The notes beneath the pieces were generated by a model, which did not search any database, had not been told where the DNA came from, and saw only the letters and a program-made list of their open reading frames with translations. Position numbers and translations under genes: made by a program. Positions 26,912 to 34,570 of a DNA stretch of 64,000 nt are shown here, piece after piece. Each line of letters begins with the position of its first letter. Positions within the stretch are counted from its first letter, which is position 1. This DNA is from Aggregatilineales bacterium. Lineage in GTDB: Bacteria > Chloroflexota > Anaerolineae > Aggregatilineales > Ch27. The stretch covers positions 1 through 64,000 of the forward strand of contig JARKOQ010000122.1 of the NCBI GenBank assembly GCA_029976005.1, written 5' to 3'.

Positions 26912-27667
26912 ATGTCTGCCAATGAGTATTTCAACAAAGCCGGTGCCCTGCTGCAAACCATCCAGAATACCCAGCTCGACGCCATCCAGCGCGCGGCCAA
27001 AGCCTGCGCCGCGTCGATCGCCGCCGACCGGGCCGTGCATTTCTTCGGCTCCGGCCACTCGGTGATCCCGGTGCTGGACATGTTCCCGCGCTACGGCTCG
27101 TACGTGGGCCTGCACCCGATCATGGACCCGCGCCTGATGTGGTTCAACATCACCGGGCCGGGCGGCGCACGCGAATTGCTGTGGCTGGAGCGTACCGAAG
27201 GCTACATCGACCAGGTGCTGCTCTCCCACCACCTCGACCCGCGCGACTCGCTGGTGGTCTATTCGCACGGCGGCCTGAACGCGGCCCCGGTGGAGATGGC
27301 CCTGGCCGGCAAGGCGCGCGGCCTGACCGTGATCGGCGTGACCTCCGCCGCCAACCACAAGATCAACAAGCCAACCCATTCCTCCGGCCAGTCGCTGTTC
27401 ACCGCCTCGGACATCGTGATCGACAACTGCTGCCCGCCGGAAGATGCGCTCGTCCCGGTGCCGGGCCGCCCGGAGAAGGTCGGGGCCAGCTCCACGCTGG
27501 CGGTGATCGCGATTACCATGGCCCTGTTGTCGGAGATCACGGCCGAGCTGGTTAAGCTGGGCAAGACGCCCGATCGCATCTTCGTCTCGCCCAACGTGGC
27601 CGAGGTCGACCGGGACAACAACCTCCAGGTCTTCCGCGATTACATGGAATTCGAGAAGGGGTTGTAG
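26912..27667 (+). CDS. SIS-domain protein (UPF0309 type)
   Basis: A 251-residue sugar-isomerase-fold protein of the UPF0309 type. VHFFGSGHSVIP (residues 42-53) is the phosphosugar-binding loop, followed by VVYSHGGLNAAPVEMALAGKARGLTVIGVTS. SIS proteins bind or isomerise phosphosugars; relatives include GlmS, MurQ and AgaS. It lacks the length and extended C-terminus of MurQ etherases (about 300), so it is not confidently MurQ. A GGAG site precedes ATG 26912, 21 nt after the kinase. It is the last gene of the locus and probably handles the phosphosugar made by the ROK kinase. Confidence 0.88.
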   Translation: MSANEYFNKAGALLQTIQNTQLDAIQRAAKACAASIAADRAVHFFGSGHSVIPVLDMFPRYGSYVGLHPIMDPRLMWFNITGPGGARELLWLERTEGYIDQVLLSHHLDPRDSLVVYSHGGLNAAPVEMALAGKARGLTVIGVTSAANHKINKPTHSSGQSLFTASDIVIDNCCPPEDALVPVPGRPEKVGASSTLAVIAITMALLSEITAELVKLGKTPDRIFVSPNVAEVDRDNNLQVFRDYMEFEKGL

Positions 27668-27669
27668 GA

Positions 27670-27711
27670 GTCATCAGTTCACAGTGGTCAGTCGTCAGTA
27701 GGCAGTTCAGA
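27670..27711. repeat. Heptameric tandem repeat island (consensus GTNNNCA)
   Basis: Six contiguous 7-nt units (27670-27711) begin 2 nt after the SIS stop, for example GTCATCA, GTTCACA and GTGGTCA. The same consensus recurs at 31010-31044. Confidence 0.7.
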
Positions 27712-27832
27712 TATCGGGCGGGCGCAGCCGCCAATTCTCTCGCATGGTCAGCCTGATGACGCACTGTGTGGTAGAGGATGAGGCGCTGGCCCGCCTTTTG
27801 TTGTTCGCCAGGGTGTGAGGAGGAGGTGCGCG

Positions 27833-29137
27833 GTGAGCGTGAAACGTTGGGTGAGCGTGATGGTGCTCGTGGGCCTGCTGTCCGGGGGTGGGTCGGCGCT
27901 GGCTCAGGGTGGCGGGCCGGTGACGGGCGCGGCGGCGCTGGCCCTGCCGACCAGCGTCGGGGTGCGGGTCTTCCCCGCGCCGGATGGACATCAGGTGGCG
28001 TTCGAGAGCAACGTGCGGGTCAACAGCCACATCGACCGCTTCGTGTGCGTGCTGGACGCGCTGGCCGGGACGGAGCCGGTCTGCGTCGCGCCGCCGGAGC
28101 CGCAGCCGCGCGACTTCGACCCCGATCCGCGCTCAACAGCCTGGCCGGTGGGCTGGGCCGCCGACGGGACGCGGCTGGCCTTCGTCGGGCTACCGCTGCT
28201 CAACGGGCAGGACGGCGACCTGTGGATTCTCGACGTGGCCGCCGGGACGTGGACCAACCTGACCGACGACGGTTACGCCGGATCGCTGCAACCCGCCGAG
28301 GGCGAGGCGGGCGCGCCGTCCGGCGCGACGATCGAGACTCAGCCGGTCTGGTCGCCGGACGGGGCCTGGATCGCGGTCGAGCAGACGACGGTGGGCGAAG
28401 AACACGCCCTGGGATCGACTACGCTCAGCCTGATCGAGGTGGCGACGGGCGCGGCCCGCGCGCTGGCGCCGCTGCCCGGCAGCGACACGCCCGCTCCCGA
28501 AGCGGGCACGATCACCGGGCTGGCCTGGTCGCCGGACGGGACGCAGATCGCCTTCACCCAGCGCCATGCCGAGCCTGATCCGGCGGTCGACGGCCTGTGG
28601 CTGGCCGCCGTCGACAGCGGCGAACTGACCCGCCTGCTCGACTGGCCCGCGCTGGATGCCCTGTTCCGGGGGGCCTATCCCGACGTGGCGCTGGACCGGA
28701 TCGGGCCGCTGGCATGGTCGCCGGATGGGGCGCGCCTGATGGTGTGGGGCGGCAACCTGAACTCGACCCCGGTGGCGATCTGGCCGCTGCTGATCGACGC
28801 GGCCAGCGGCGAGGGCCAGGCCCTGCCCCTGCCCGCCCACGAGCGCGATAGCGGGGCGCGGCGGGCCGTCTGGCCGCTGCAAGCGGCCTGGTCGCCGGAT
28901 GGGAGCGCGATCCTGACTGCCACCAACGGCTTTTACACCGGTGAGGCAATGGACTCGCTGGACGCGGCCAGCCCGCGCGCCCGGATCGCCGTGCGCCGGG
29001 TGGATGTGGCCAGCGGGGAGATGACCCTGCTGGGTGGGCTGCCCACCGGGATCGCCGTGCCTTTCTTCCTGGCAAGCTGGGGCGCGGGCGGCGATGCCAT
29101 CCTGGACGGCTACCACCTGACCCTCGCGGCGGAGTAG
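27833..29137 (+). CDS. Secreted TolB/PD40-type beta-propeller protein
   Basis: A 434-residue exported protein with a signal peptide (MSVKRWVSVMVLVGLLSGGGSALAQ). At least five WSPDG/WAADG-type blade motifs of TolB-like propellers follow: VGWAADGTRLAF, PVWSPDGAWIAV, LAWSPDGTQIAF, LAWSPDGARLMV and AAWSPDGSAILT. No enzymatic domain is attached. GTG 27833 was chosen for an AGGAGG site; the frame is open slightly further upstream. The heptad repeats in the gap before it and REP palindromes after it suggest a separate transcription unit from the amino-sugar operon. Confidence 0.83.
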   Translation: MSVKRWVSVMVLVGLLSGGGSALAQGGGPVTGAAALALPTSVGVRVFPAPDGHQVAFESNVRVNSHIDRFVCVLDALAGTEPVCVAPPEPQPRDFDPDPRSTAWPVGWAADGTRLAFVGLPLLNGQDGDLWILDVAAGTWTNLTDDGYAGSLQPAEGEAGAPSGATIETQPVWSPDGAWIAVEQTTVGEEHALGSTTLSLIEVATGAARALAPLPGSDTPAPEAGTITGLAWSPDGTQIAFTQRHAEPDPAVDGLWLAAVDSGELTRLLDWPALDALFRGAYPDVALDRIGPLAWSPDGARLMVWGGNLNSTPVAIWPLLIDAASGEGQALPLPAHERDSGARRAVWPLQAAWSPDGSAILTATNGFYTGEAMDSLDAASPRARIAVRRVDVASGEMTLLGGLPTGIAVPFFLASWGAGGDAILDGYHLTLAAE

Positions 29138-29156
29138 CCGAATACGGCCGATGACT

Positions 29157-29204
29157 GTAGGGGCGGTTCGCGAACCGCCCCGGACGACCGCCGGTCGTCC
29201 CTAC
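29157..29204. repeat. Composite REP-like element with two palindromes
   Basis: GTAG, then a 22-bp palindrome (29160-29181), then a second with GGACGACCG/CGGTCGTCC arms (29182-29200), closed by CTAC. The second palindrome matches the arms at 9152-9173. It lies in the 172-nt gap between convergent genes and may act as a bidirectional terminator. Confidence 0.65.
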
Positions 29205-29309
29205 AACCGTCCGCAGCGTTACCGGATCAATTTGTTAACCTGCATCTATCCGCGACACGGGCGGCGAGGCCTTATCTTGACGCAGATTGGTCAGGTCACA
29301 GACTTGCCC

Positions 29310-30983
29310 CTACCCGATGATCACCGTCTTTGCCGGGTGGAAGGTGCTTTCCGCCACGCGGGCGACGATGGCCGCCACGTCCGGCGCGGCCCGGCCCTCG
29401 CCCAGCGCGATCCGCACCCCGCGCACGCCTGCGTCCAGCGTGGGCAGCGCCTCCCCGCCGATCAGGATCGCGGCCGGGTCGAGGCCCAGCTTGAGGTAGG
29501 ACTGGCCCTGGGCCAGTACATGCGCATCCTGGGCGATCAGGAGGTCCAGCCCGCCGAACTGGCGCACGACCGCGTCCAGCGCGGCGCGGACGGCCTCCGG
29601 CCGGGCCGGATTGCCGGACAGAGTCGCCAGGCCGGGTTTGTCCGCGCCGGGGGTGTCCGTGAGGCTCAACACGGCCGCGCCCCGGCTGTGCAGCGCGGCG
29701 GCGATGGCCTGGCCGAGCGATCCATCGGCGCAGGCGACCAGCCCGATCCGGCCCTGGAGGGGCGGTGGCGCGCTGGCGTGTTTGAACTTGGCCTGCTGCA
29801 ACTCCCAGTACTCCATGTCGAAGAAGTGATCCTCGCTGGGCACCTGCCAGCCGCCCAGGTGTTCGGCCTGCTGGATGGCCTGGACGGTGTGGCGCGCGAT
29901 GTCGGCGTAGGTTTCGGTATTCTTGACCGTCGGCCCGAAGGACAGCGTGCCAATCCCGCGCCACACGCCCCAGCGCGGGCCGGGGTCGAGCATGATGTGC
30001 CGTGGTTCGGCGTGGCGGGCGAAGTAGGCCCGGTAGTCGTCGGCGAAGCGGGCGATATCGGCCTCGATCTCGCCGCCAATGAGGGCCGGGGTGTGCTTGA
30101 TGCGGCTGACGTGATCGGGCGTCAGGTTGCCGCGCGAAGTCAGATCGGCCACGTTCGGCAGGCTGGCGAAGCCCTGGCTTTCCGGCGTGACTTCCAACCG
30201 GGCCAGCATCGGCTGCCCGGCCGCCTGGGAGACGGCCCGCCGGATCCGGCACAGCGCCTCCAGGTCGATCGCGGCCGGCTGCGCGGCGCGGGCGATGGCA
30301 TCCAGCGCGCCCTGCTGGCGCAGGTAGTCCTCGGCCTGGCTGACCAGGGCGATCATCCGGTCGTAGCTCTGGCGGGCGTCGTCGGCGAAGGTGAAGATGC
30401 CGTGGTTGAGCAGGATCATGGCGTCGAGCGCCGGCCAGTCGATCCCGCGCGTGGCATGGTAGAACGCCTTGGCCAGCTTGAACCCGGCCATCACGTAGGG
30501 CAGGACGAGCACCCGTTCGCCGTAGAGTTCCCGGATCAGCTCCGGCCCGCGCGGGGTGTTGCTGATCGTCAGGACAGGGTCGGCGTGGGTGTGGTCGACG
30601 AAACGATAGGGCACCAGGGCGTGCAGGATCGCCTCCACCGAGGGGTTGGGCGCGGACGGGTCGAGCATCCCCGCCCGCTGCTCGCGCACAATCTCGCTGT
30701 CGGTGACGTGGTCCATCTCGGCGAGGCGGAGCAGCACGTCGCGCCGTACCGGGGCGAAGCCGCCCACGTCGATCGTGCCCAGGTCGTGCCCGCTGCCCTT
30801 GACGTAAACGACCTCGACTTCGTCGCCCAGGAAGGTGCGCACGGTCAGCTTGACCGAGGTATTGCCGCCGCCGTCCAGCACCAGGGAAGGTTCCTGGCCC
30901 AGCAGCCGGGAGGTATAGACGCGCAGTTGGAGCGGATCGTCCCCGCAGGCGCGGGCCTCGGAGTCGTTCCAGCGGTTGTTCAT
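29310..30983 (-). CDS. Class II (RhaD-like) aldolase with degenerate SDR tail
   Basis: A 557-residue protein resembling bifunctional rhamnulose-1-phosphate aldolase/short-chain dehydrogenases. Residues 1-400 form the class II aldolase: GGGNTS (38-43), KGSGHDLGT, zinc ligands in HTH (131-133) and NHGIF (193). Such enzymes split ketose-1-phosphates into DHAP and an aldehyde. The C-terminal 147 residues (411-557) look like a Rossmann SDR (GRIGLVACADGSLG), but the glycine motif is altered, no YxxxK is seen, and the domain is about 100 residues short. A full SDR is encoded just upstream (31198-31992). ATG 30983 has GAAGG. Likely active aldolase with an inactive tail. Confidence 0.88.
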   Translation of the reverse strand: MNNRWNDSEARACGDDPLQLRVYTSRLLGQEPSLVLDGGGNTSVKLTVRTFLGDEVEVVYVKGSGHDLGTIDVGGFAPVRRDVLLRLAEMDHVTDSEIVREQRAGMLDPSAPNPSVEAILHALVPYRFVDHTHADPVLTISNTPRGPELIRELYGERVLVLPYVMAGFKLAKAFYHATRGIDWPALDAMILLNHGIFTFADDARQSYDRMIALVSQAEDYLRQQGALDAIARAAQPAAIDLEALCRIRRAVSQAAGQPMLARLEVTPESQGFASLPNVADLTSRGNLTPDHVSRIKHTPALIGGEIEADIARFADDYRAYFARHAEPRHIMLDPGPRWGVWRGIGTLSFGPTVKNTETYADIARHTVQAIQQAEHLGGWQVPSEDHFFDMEYWELQQAKFKHASAPPPLQGRIGLVACADGSLGQAIAAALHSRGAAVLSLTDTPGADKPGLATLSGNPARPEAVRAALDAVVRQFGGLDLLIAQDAHVLAQGQSYLKLGLDPAAILIGGEALPTLDAGVRGVRIALGEGRAAPDVAAIVARVAESTFHPAKTVIIG

Positions 30984-31009
30984 GGGGGCCTTCAGCTTTC
31001 GACAAAACA

Positions 31010-31044
31010 GTGGCCAGTTATCAGTTCACAGTCGACAGTCAAGA
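31010..31044. repeat. Heptameric tandem repeat island (consensus GTNNNCA)
   Basis: Five 7-nt units from 31010 to 31044, for example GTGGCCA, GTTATCA and GTTCACA, with the same consensus as at 27670-27711. It lies between the aldolase and SDR genes. Confidence 0.68.
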
Positions 31045-31163
31045 ACCATCCGGTTGCGCCCGTCTCTTTACTCTCTGGGATAAAGCAGTCAGTCCGGCCA
31101 AAACGAGGGATCGGATTGGCATGGACAAGGTTGGCAAGGGGGCGGCCAGACAGCGCCGCCCCC

Positions 31164-31191
31164 AATTCAACACTTAAAACTCAACACTCAA
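31164..31191. repeat. Heptameric tandem repeat island (consensus NANTCAA)
   Basis: Four 7-nt units (AATTCAA, CACTTAA, AACTCAA, CACTCAA) lie just downstream of the SDR stop. Confidence 0.6.
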
Positions 31192-31197
31192 CCCTGC

Positions 31198-31992
31198 CTA
31201 GATCACCCGGTCGCTGCCGCCGTCGATGGTGAGCTGCGCGCCGGTCGTCTTGGCGAAGACCGGGCCGCACACCTCGGCGGCCATCTCGCCGAAGTCGCGG
31301 CTGTAGACTTCGGTCTTGAGCAGGTTGTTGGTCTTGTACTCTTCCACGCTGATGCCGTAATTCTTGGCCCGCGCCTGGAGGACTTCTTCCGTCCACAGGC
31401 CGGTGTCGAAGATCGCATGGGCGTGGATGACATTGACCCGGATGCCGTCCTTGGCCCATTCCAGCGCCGCCACGCGGGCGAGCTGGGTCACGGCCGCTTT
31501 GGAGACCGAATAGGCGGCCGCGCCGGGTCCAGGCGCGAGGGCGTTGCGCGAGCCGTTGACCACCACGCGCCCGCCGTTCTTGGCGACCTTGAGCAGCGGG
31601 TAGGCTTCGCGCATCAGGAGCAGGTTGGCGTCCAGGTTGATGTTCAGCACGCGCCGCCACTCGTCCAGTTGAAGCGCGTCGATCCGGCAGCCGGCGGGGA
31701 AAACTCCGGCATTGAGGACGAGCATGTCCAGCCCGCCGAAGCGCTCCGCCACCTGGGCGAAGGCGGCCTTGACGGCGTCTTCCTTGGTGAGGTCGCACTG
31801 GATGCCCAGGTATTCCGGGCGGTCGTACAGGTTGACGATGGCCGGGTTGATGTCCAGGCCGACAACCGACGCGCCGCGCGCCAGGAAGGACTCGGCGCAG
31901 GCTTTGCCGATGCCGGAGGCCGCGCCCGTGATCAGCGCCACTTCGCCGGCGAACATGCCCTGGCGCGGCGCTGCGAGGTCTTGAGGAGTCAT
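31198..31992 (-). CDS. Short-chain dehydrogenase (RhaW-like)
   Basis: A 264-residue classical SDR: nucleotide motif TGAASGIG (22-29), LVLNAG, catalytic Ser148, Tyr161 and Lys165 (YSVSK), and the C-terminal TTGAQLTIDGGSDRVI. The end of the protein (YKTNNLLKTEV...) recalls the dehydrogenase half of bifunctional RhaD-SDR enzymes, which oxidises the aldehyde from the aldolase (L-lactaldehyde in the rhamnose route). Here that half is a separate gene directly before the aldolase gene. AAGGA precedes ATG 31992. The likely role is NAD(P)-dependent oxidation or reduction of the cleavage product, with substrate unproven. Confidence 0.9.
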   Translation of the reverse strand: MTPQDLAAPRQGMFAGEVALITGAASGIGKACAESFLARGASVVGLDINPAIVNLYDRPEYLGIQCDLTKEDAVKAAFAQVAERFGGLDMLVLNAGVFPAGCRIDALQLDEWRRVLNINLDANLLLMREAYPLLKVAKNGGRVVVNGSRNALAPGPGAAAYSVSKAAVTQLARVAALEWAKDGIRVNVIHAHAIFDTGLWTEEVLQARAKNYGISVEEYKTNNLLKTEVYSRDFGEMAAEVCGPVFAKTTGAQLTIDGGSDRVI

Positions 31993-32167
31993 AGGGAAGA
32001 ATCCTTTGCCAATCTCGAATCAGAGACCACCGCGCCGGGTTCTGCCTGGGGGGCGGTGGATGGAGACACGCTGCGATACCCTGACCGGTTGGGGGAAAGA
32101 CGATTCATACCCCTGGAAGAACATCCAGACGACGCATCTTGATTCCCGCAGGGGGAGCGAGGCCCCC

Positions 32168-32195
32168 GTGGGGGCGTTCAATTGAACGCCCCCAC
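32168..32195. repeat. 28-bp perfect palindrome (REP-like)
   Basis: Positions 32168-32195 form a perfect palindrome centred on AATT, in the 253-nt gap after the LsrF-like gene. Together with the preceding GGGGG/CCCCC block it may stop or attenuate transcription from the catabolic operon. The remainder of the gap shows no gene. Confidence 0.55.
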
Positions 32196-32245
32196 ACCGA
32201 CATCCTGTGGATTGTCAGGTTGTTTCAAACCTCAACGGCCTGCGG

Positions 32246-33052
32246 CTATTTCTTGGCCTTGGCCGCCGCGTCCATCTTCTCAAAGAGGGCATTCGCTTCG
32301 TCCACGCTGGCCTTCTCGTGGATGACGGCCTTCAGGGCGCGGGCGACGGCGGGCGGATTGGGCGCCTGCCAGACATTGCGGCCCAGGTTGATGCCCTTCG
32401 CGCCGCGCTGCATGCCGTCGTGGACGAATTCCAGCACTTCACGGGTGGTATCGCACTTGGGGCCGCCGGCGATCACGACCGGGACGGGGCAGCCTTCGGT
32501 GACCTTCTCGAAGTTCTCGCACCAGTAGGTCTTGACCACGGCCGCGCCGACTTCGGCGAACATGCGGGCCGCCAGGGCCAGGTAGCGGGCTTCGGGCTTC
32601 TTGTCCTTCAGTTCCTTGCCAAGCGCGGTAACGGCCATCACCGGGATGCCGTACGGTTCGCACAGGTTGACCAGCTTGGCCAGGTTGCTCATGGTCTGCC
32701 GTTCGTGCTCGGAACCAATGAAGATGGAGACGCCCACGGCCGCGGCATTCAGACGGATGACTTCGTCGATCGAGGTCAGGACTTCTTCGTCGGTCAGGTC
32801 GCCCAGGATGCTCGACCCGCCGGAGACGCGCAGGATGATCGGCAGCGGGTAGCTCGGATCGATGGCCGAGCGCAGGACGCCGCGCGTCACGAACAGCGCG
32901 TCGCAGTACTGCGTGATCGGGGCGATCGTCTTGGCGGGCTTTTCCAGCATGCTGGTCGGGCCAAGGAAGTAGCCATGATCGATCGGCAGATAGAAGCAGT
33001 GGCCGTCCTTGCGGAACAGCTTCGACATTCGGTTGGCTTTACCCCAGTCCAT
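32246..33052 (-). CDS. LsrF-like class I aldolase (DeoC/FbaB fold)
   Basis: A 268-residue TIM-barrel protein of the DeoC/LacD/FbaB group. YLPIDHGYFLGP (21-32) matches the LsrF/FbaB entry motif, and Lys174 in AAVVKTYW is placed as the Schiff-base lysine. LsrF itself is a thiolase that makes DHAP and acetyl-CoA in autoinducer-2 breakdown; other members are fructose-bisphosphate aldolases. No lsrK or lsrR is near, so a name cannot be transferred. In this operon it is a second candidate to split the ketose-1-phosphate made by MtnA. AAGGAG precedes ATG 33052. Confidence 0.88.
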   Translation of the reverse strand: MDWGKANRMSKLFRKDGHCFYLPIDHGYFLGPTSMLEKPAKTIAPITQYCDALFVTRGVLRSAIDPSYPLPIILRVSGGSSILGDLTDEEVLTSIDEVIRLNAAAVGVSIFIGSEHERQTMSNLAKLVNLCEPYGIPVMAVTALGKELKDKKPEARYLALAARMFAEVGAAVVKTYWCENFEKVTEGCPVPVVIAGGPKCDTTREVLEFVHDGMQRGAKGINLGRNVWQAPNPPAVARALKAVIHEKASVDEANALFEKMDAAAKAKK

Positions 33053-33138
33053 CAGATTATCTCCTTGATAGTCGTTGATTTATCCCGGCTTCGGAGGCGG
33101 TCCGCCGCCAGGTCGAACAGCGAATGGGTGCGAACAGG

Positions 33139-33432
33139 CTAGTCGTTGATGTAATCCACCGTGCCGGAGGTTTCCACGAAGCCCCGGACGTAGGTGGCGA
33201 CGGCCACGTGATCCGGGTTGACGCGGAACGCCGCGACATCTTCCATCGTGTCGAAGGTGGAATACACCACCAGATCATACGGCTTGGAAGACGCGCCGAC
33301 GTTGATGCCGACTTCCCACTTGCGGATCAGGTCGATCTTACCCTTGAGCGACAGCAGCCGGGCCTTGAGGTCCTCGACCGTGCCGGGCGGGCAATCCGGC
33401 TTGAGCTTGAACATGACGATGTGGGTGACCAT
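33139..33432 (-). CDS. Dabb-domain (stress-responsive A/B barrel) protein
   Basis: A 97-residue protein: MVTHIVMFKLKPDCPPG, then YDLVVYSTFDTMEDVAAFRVNPDHVAVATYV, the standard Dabb ferredoxin-like barrel. Members form dimers, and some isomerise or cyclise small metabolites. LsrG, which works with LsrF, has a related barrel, so a role on a pathway intermediate is conceivable. ATG 33432 follows GGAAGGA. It sits 33 nt after MtnA and 86 nt before the LsrF-like gene, in one operon. Confidence 0.85.
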   Translation of the reverse strand: MVTHIVMFKLKPDCPPGTVEDLKARLLSLKGKIDLIRKWEVGINVGASSKPYDLVVYSTFDTMEDVAAFRVNPDHVAVATYVRGFVETSGTVDYIND

Positions 33433-33465
33433 GCCTCTATCCTTCCTGGGTACTGCGCTATCCAA

Positions 33466-34527
33466 TCAGGCCTTGCCCTTGATCTCGGCGGCCAGTTTGG
33501 CCAGGTTGACCGCGAACGGCTGGCGGATCACGCCGTACTCGGTCACGATGCCGGAGATCAGGTAGTTCGGGGTCACGTCGAAGGCCGGATTGCCCGCCGG
33601 GGAGCCTTCCGGCGCGATGCGCTGGCCCTGGATGACCGTGACCTCTTCCTGCTCGCGCTCCTCGATCTCGATCAGGTCGCCGTGCAGGATCGACATGTCG
33701 ATGGTCGAGTAGGGCGCGACCACGTAAAACGGCACGTGGTTTTCGTGGGCCAGGACGGCCAGGTTGTAGGTGCCGATCTTGTTGGTGGTGTCGCCGTTGG
33801 CGGCGATCCGGTCGGCCCCGACCAGGCACAGGTCCACCCCCCGGCGGCGCATGTAATGCCCCGACGCGCCGTCGGCGATGACCATGTGCTTGACGCCCAT
33901 GTTCTTCAGCTCCCAGGCGGTCAGGCGCGCGCCTTGCAGGCGGGGCCGGGTTTCGTCGACCAGCACGAACAGGTCCTTGCCCTGCTCGAAGGCCGAGCGC
34001 ACCACGCCCAGGGCCGTGCCCCAGCCGACGGTCGCCAGGCTGCCGGTGTTGCAGTGGTGGATGATGGTGGCCTTCTGGGGGACGAGGGCCGCGCCGTTGG
34101 CCCCCATGCGCTTGTTGATCTCGATGTCCTCGTCGGCGATCTTCTGCGCTTCGGCCAGCATGCCCTGGCGCAGCGCATCGGCGCTGGCCCAGCCGGGCTT
34201 CTCGACCACCCGCATCATGCGCTCCAGCCCCCAGAACAGGTTGACGGCCGTCGGGCGCGCCTTCGCCAGGAAGTCCTTGGCCGTTTTGAGGTCGGCTTGC
34301 AGGCCCTCGACCGTCGTCGCCTGGCTGTTGAAGGCCGCGATCGCCATGCCGAACCCGGCCGCCGCGCCGATGGCCGGCGCGCCGCGCACGACCATGGTCG
34401 TGATCGCGTCGCCGACTTCCTGATAGGTGTCGTAGCGCACAATCTTGAATTCGTGGGGCAGCAGGCGCTGCTCGATCATGCAGACCTGCCCGTTTTCCCA
34501 GAAGACGGTGCGCGTCTCTTCGATCAT
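33466..34527 (-). CDS. mtnA: S-methyl-5-thioribose-1-phosphate isomerase
   Basis: A 353-residue MtnA. RGAPAIG (49-54), catalytic Cys159 in HHCNTGS and catalytic Asp239 in GADRIAANGDTTNKIGT fit the B. subtilis enzyme's Cys160/Asp240. It converts methylthioribose-1-phosphate to methylthioribulose-1-phosphate; close relatives do the same with 5-deoxyribose-1-phosphate. Absence of the eIF2B-type N-terminus supports MtnA over translation-factor homologues. AAAGGA precedes ATG 34527. It follows mtnK by 43 nt. mtnB/C/D genes of the classic salvage route are not present here, pointing to an aldolase-based shunt. Confidence 0.94.
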   Translation of the reverse strand: MIEETRTVFWENGQVCMIEQRLLPHEFKIVRYDTYQEVGDAITTMVVRGAPAIGAAAGFGMAIAAFNSQATTVEGLQADLKTAKDFLAKARPTAVNLFWGLERMMRVVEKPGWASADALRQGMLAEAQKIADEDIEINKRMGANGAALVPQKATIIHHCNTGSLATVGWGTALGVVRSAFEQGKDLFVLVDETRPRLQGARLTAWELKNMGVKHMVIADGASGHYMRRRGVDLCLVGADRIAANGDTTNKIGTYNLAVLAHENHVPFYVVAPYSTIDMSILHGDLIEIEEREQEEVTVIQGQRIAPEGSPAGNPAFDVTPNYLISGIVTEYGVIRQPFAVNLAKLAAEIKGKA

Positions 34528-34570
34528 GATTCAGTCCTTTCTGTGTGGCTGGCCGGCCGGCTTGTCGGCG

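Noticed and set aside
26912-27667. Naming the SIS protein MurQ
   Set aside because: It is 50 residues shorter than MurQ and has the UPF0309-type sequence. Context alone is not enough.
32246-33052. Annotating an Lsr autoinducer-2 operon
   Set aside because: Although an LsrF-like aldolase and an LsrB-fold receptor are present, there is no lsrK or lsrR, and mtnK/mtnA define a different pathway.
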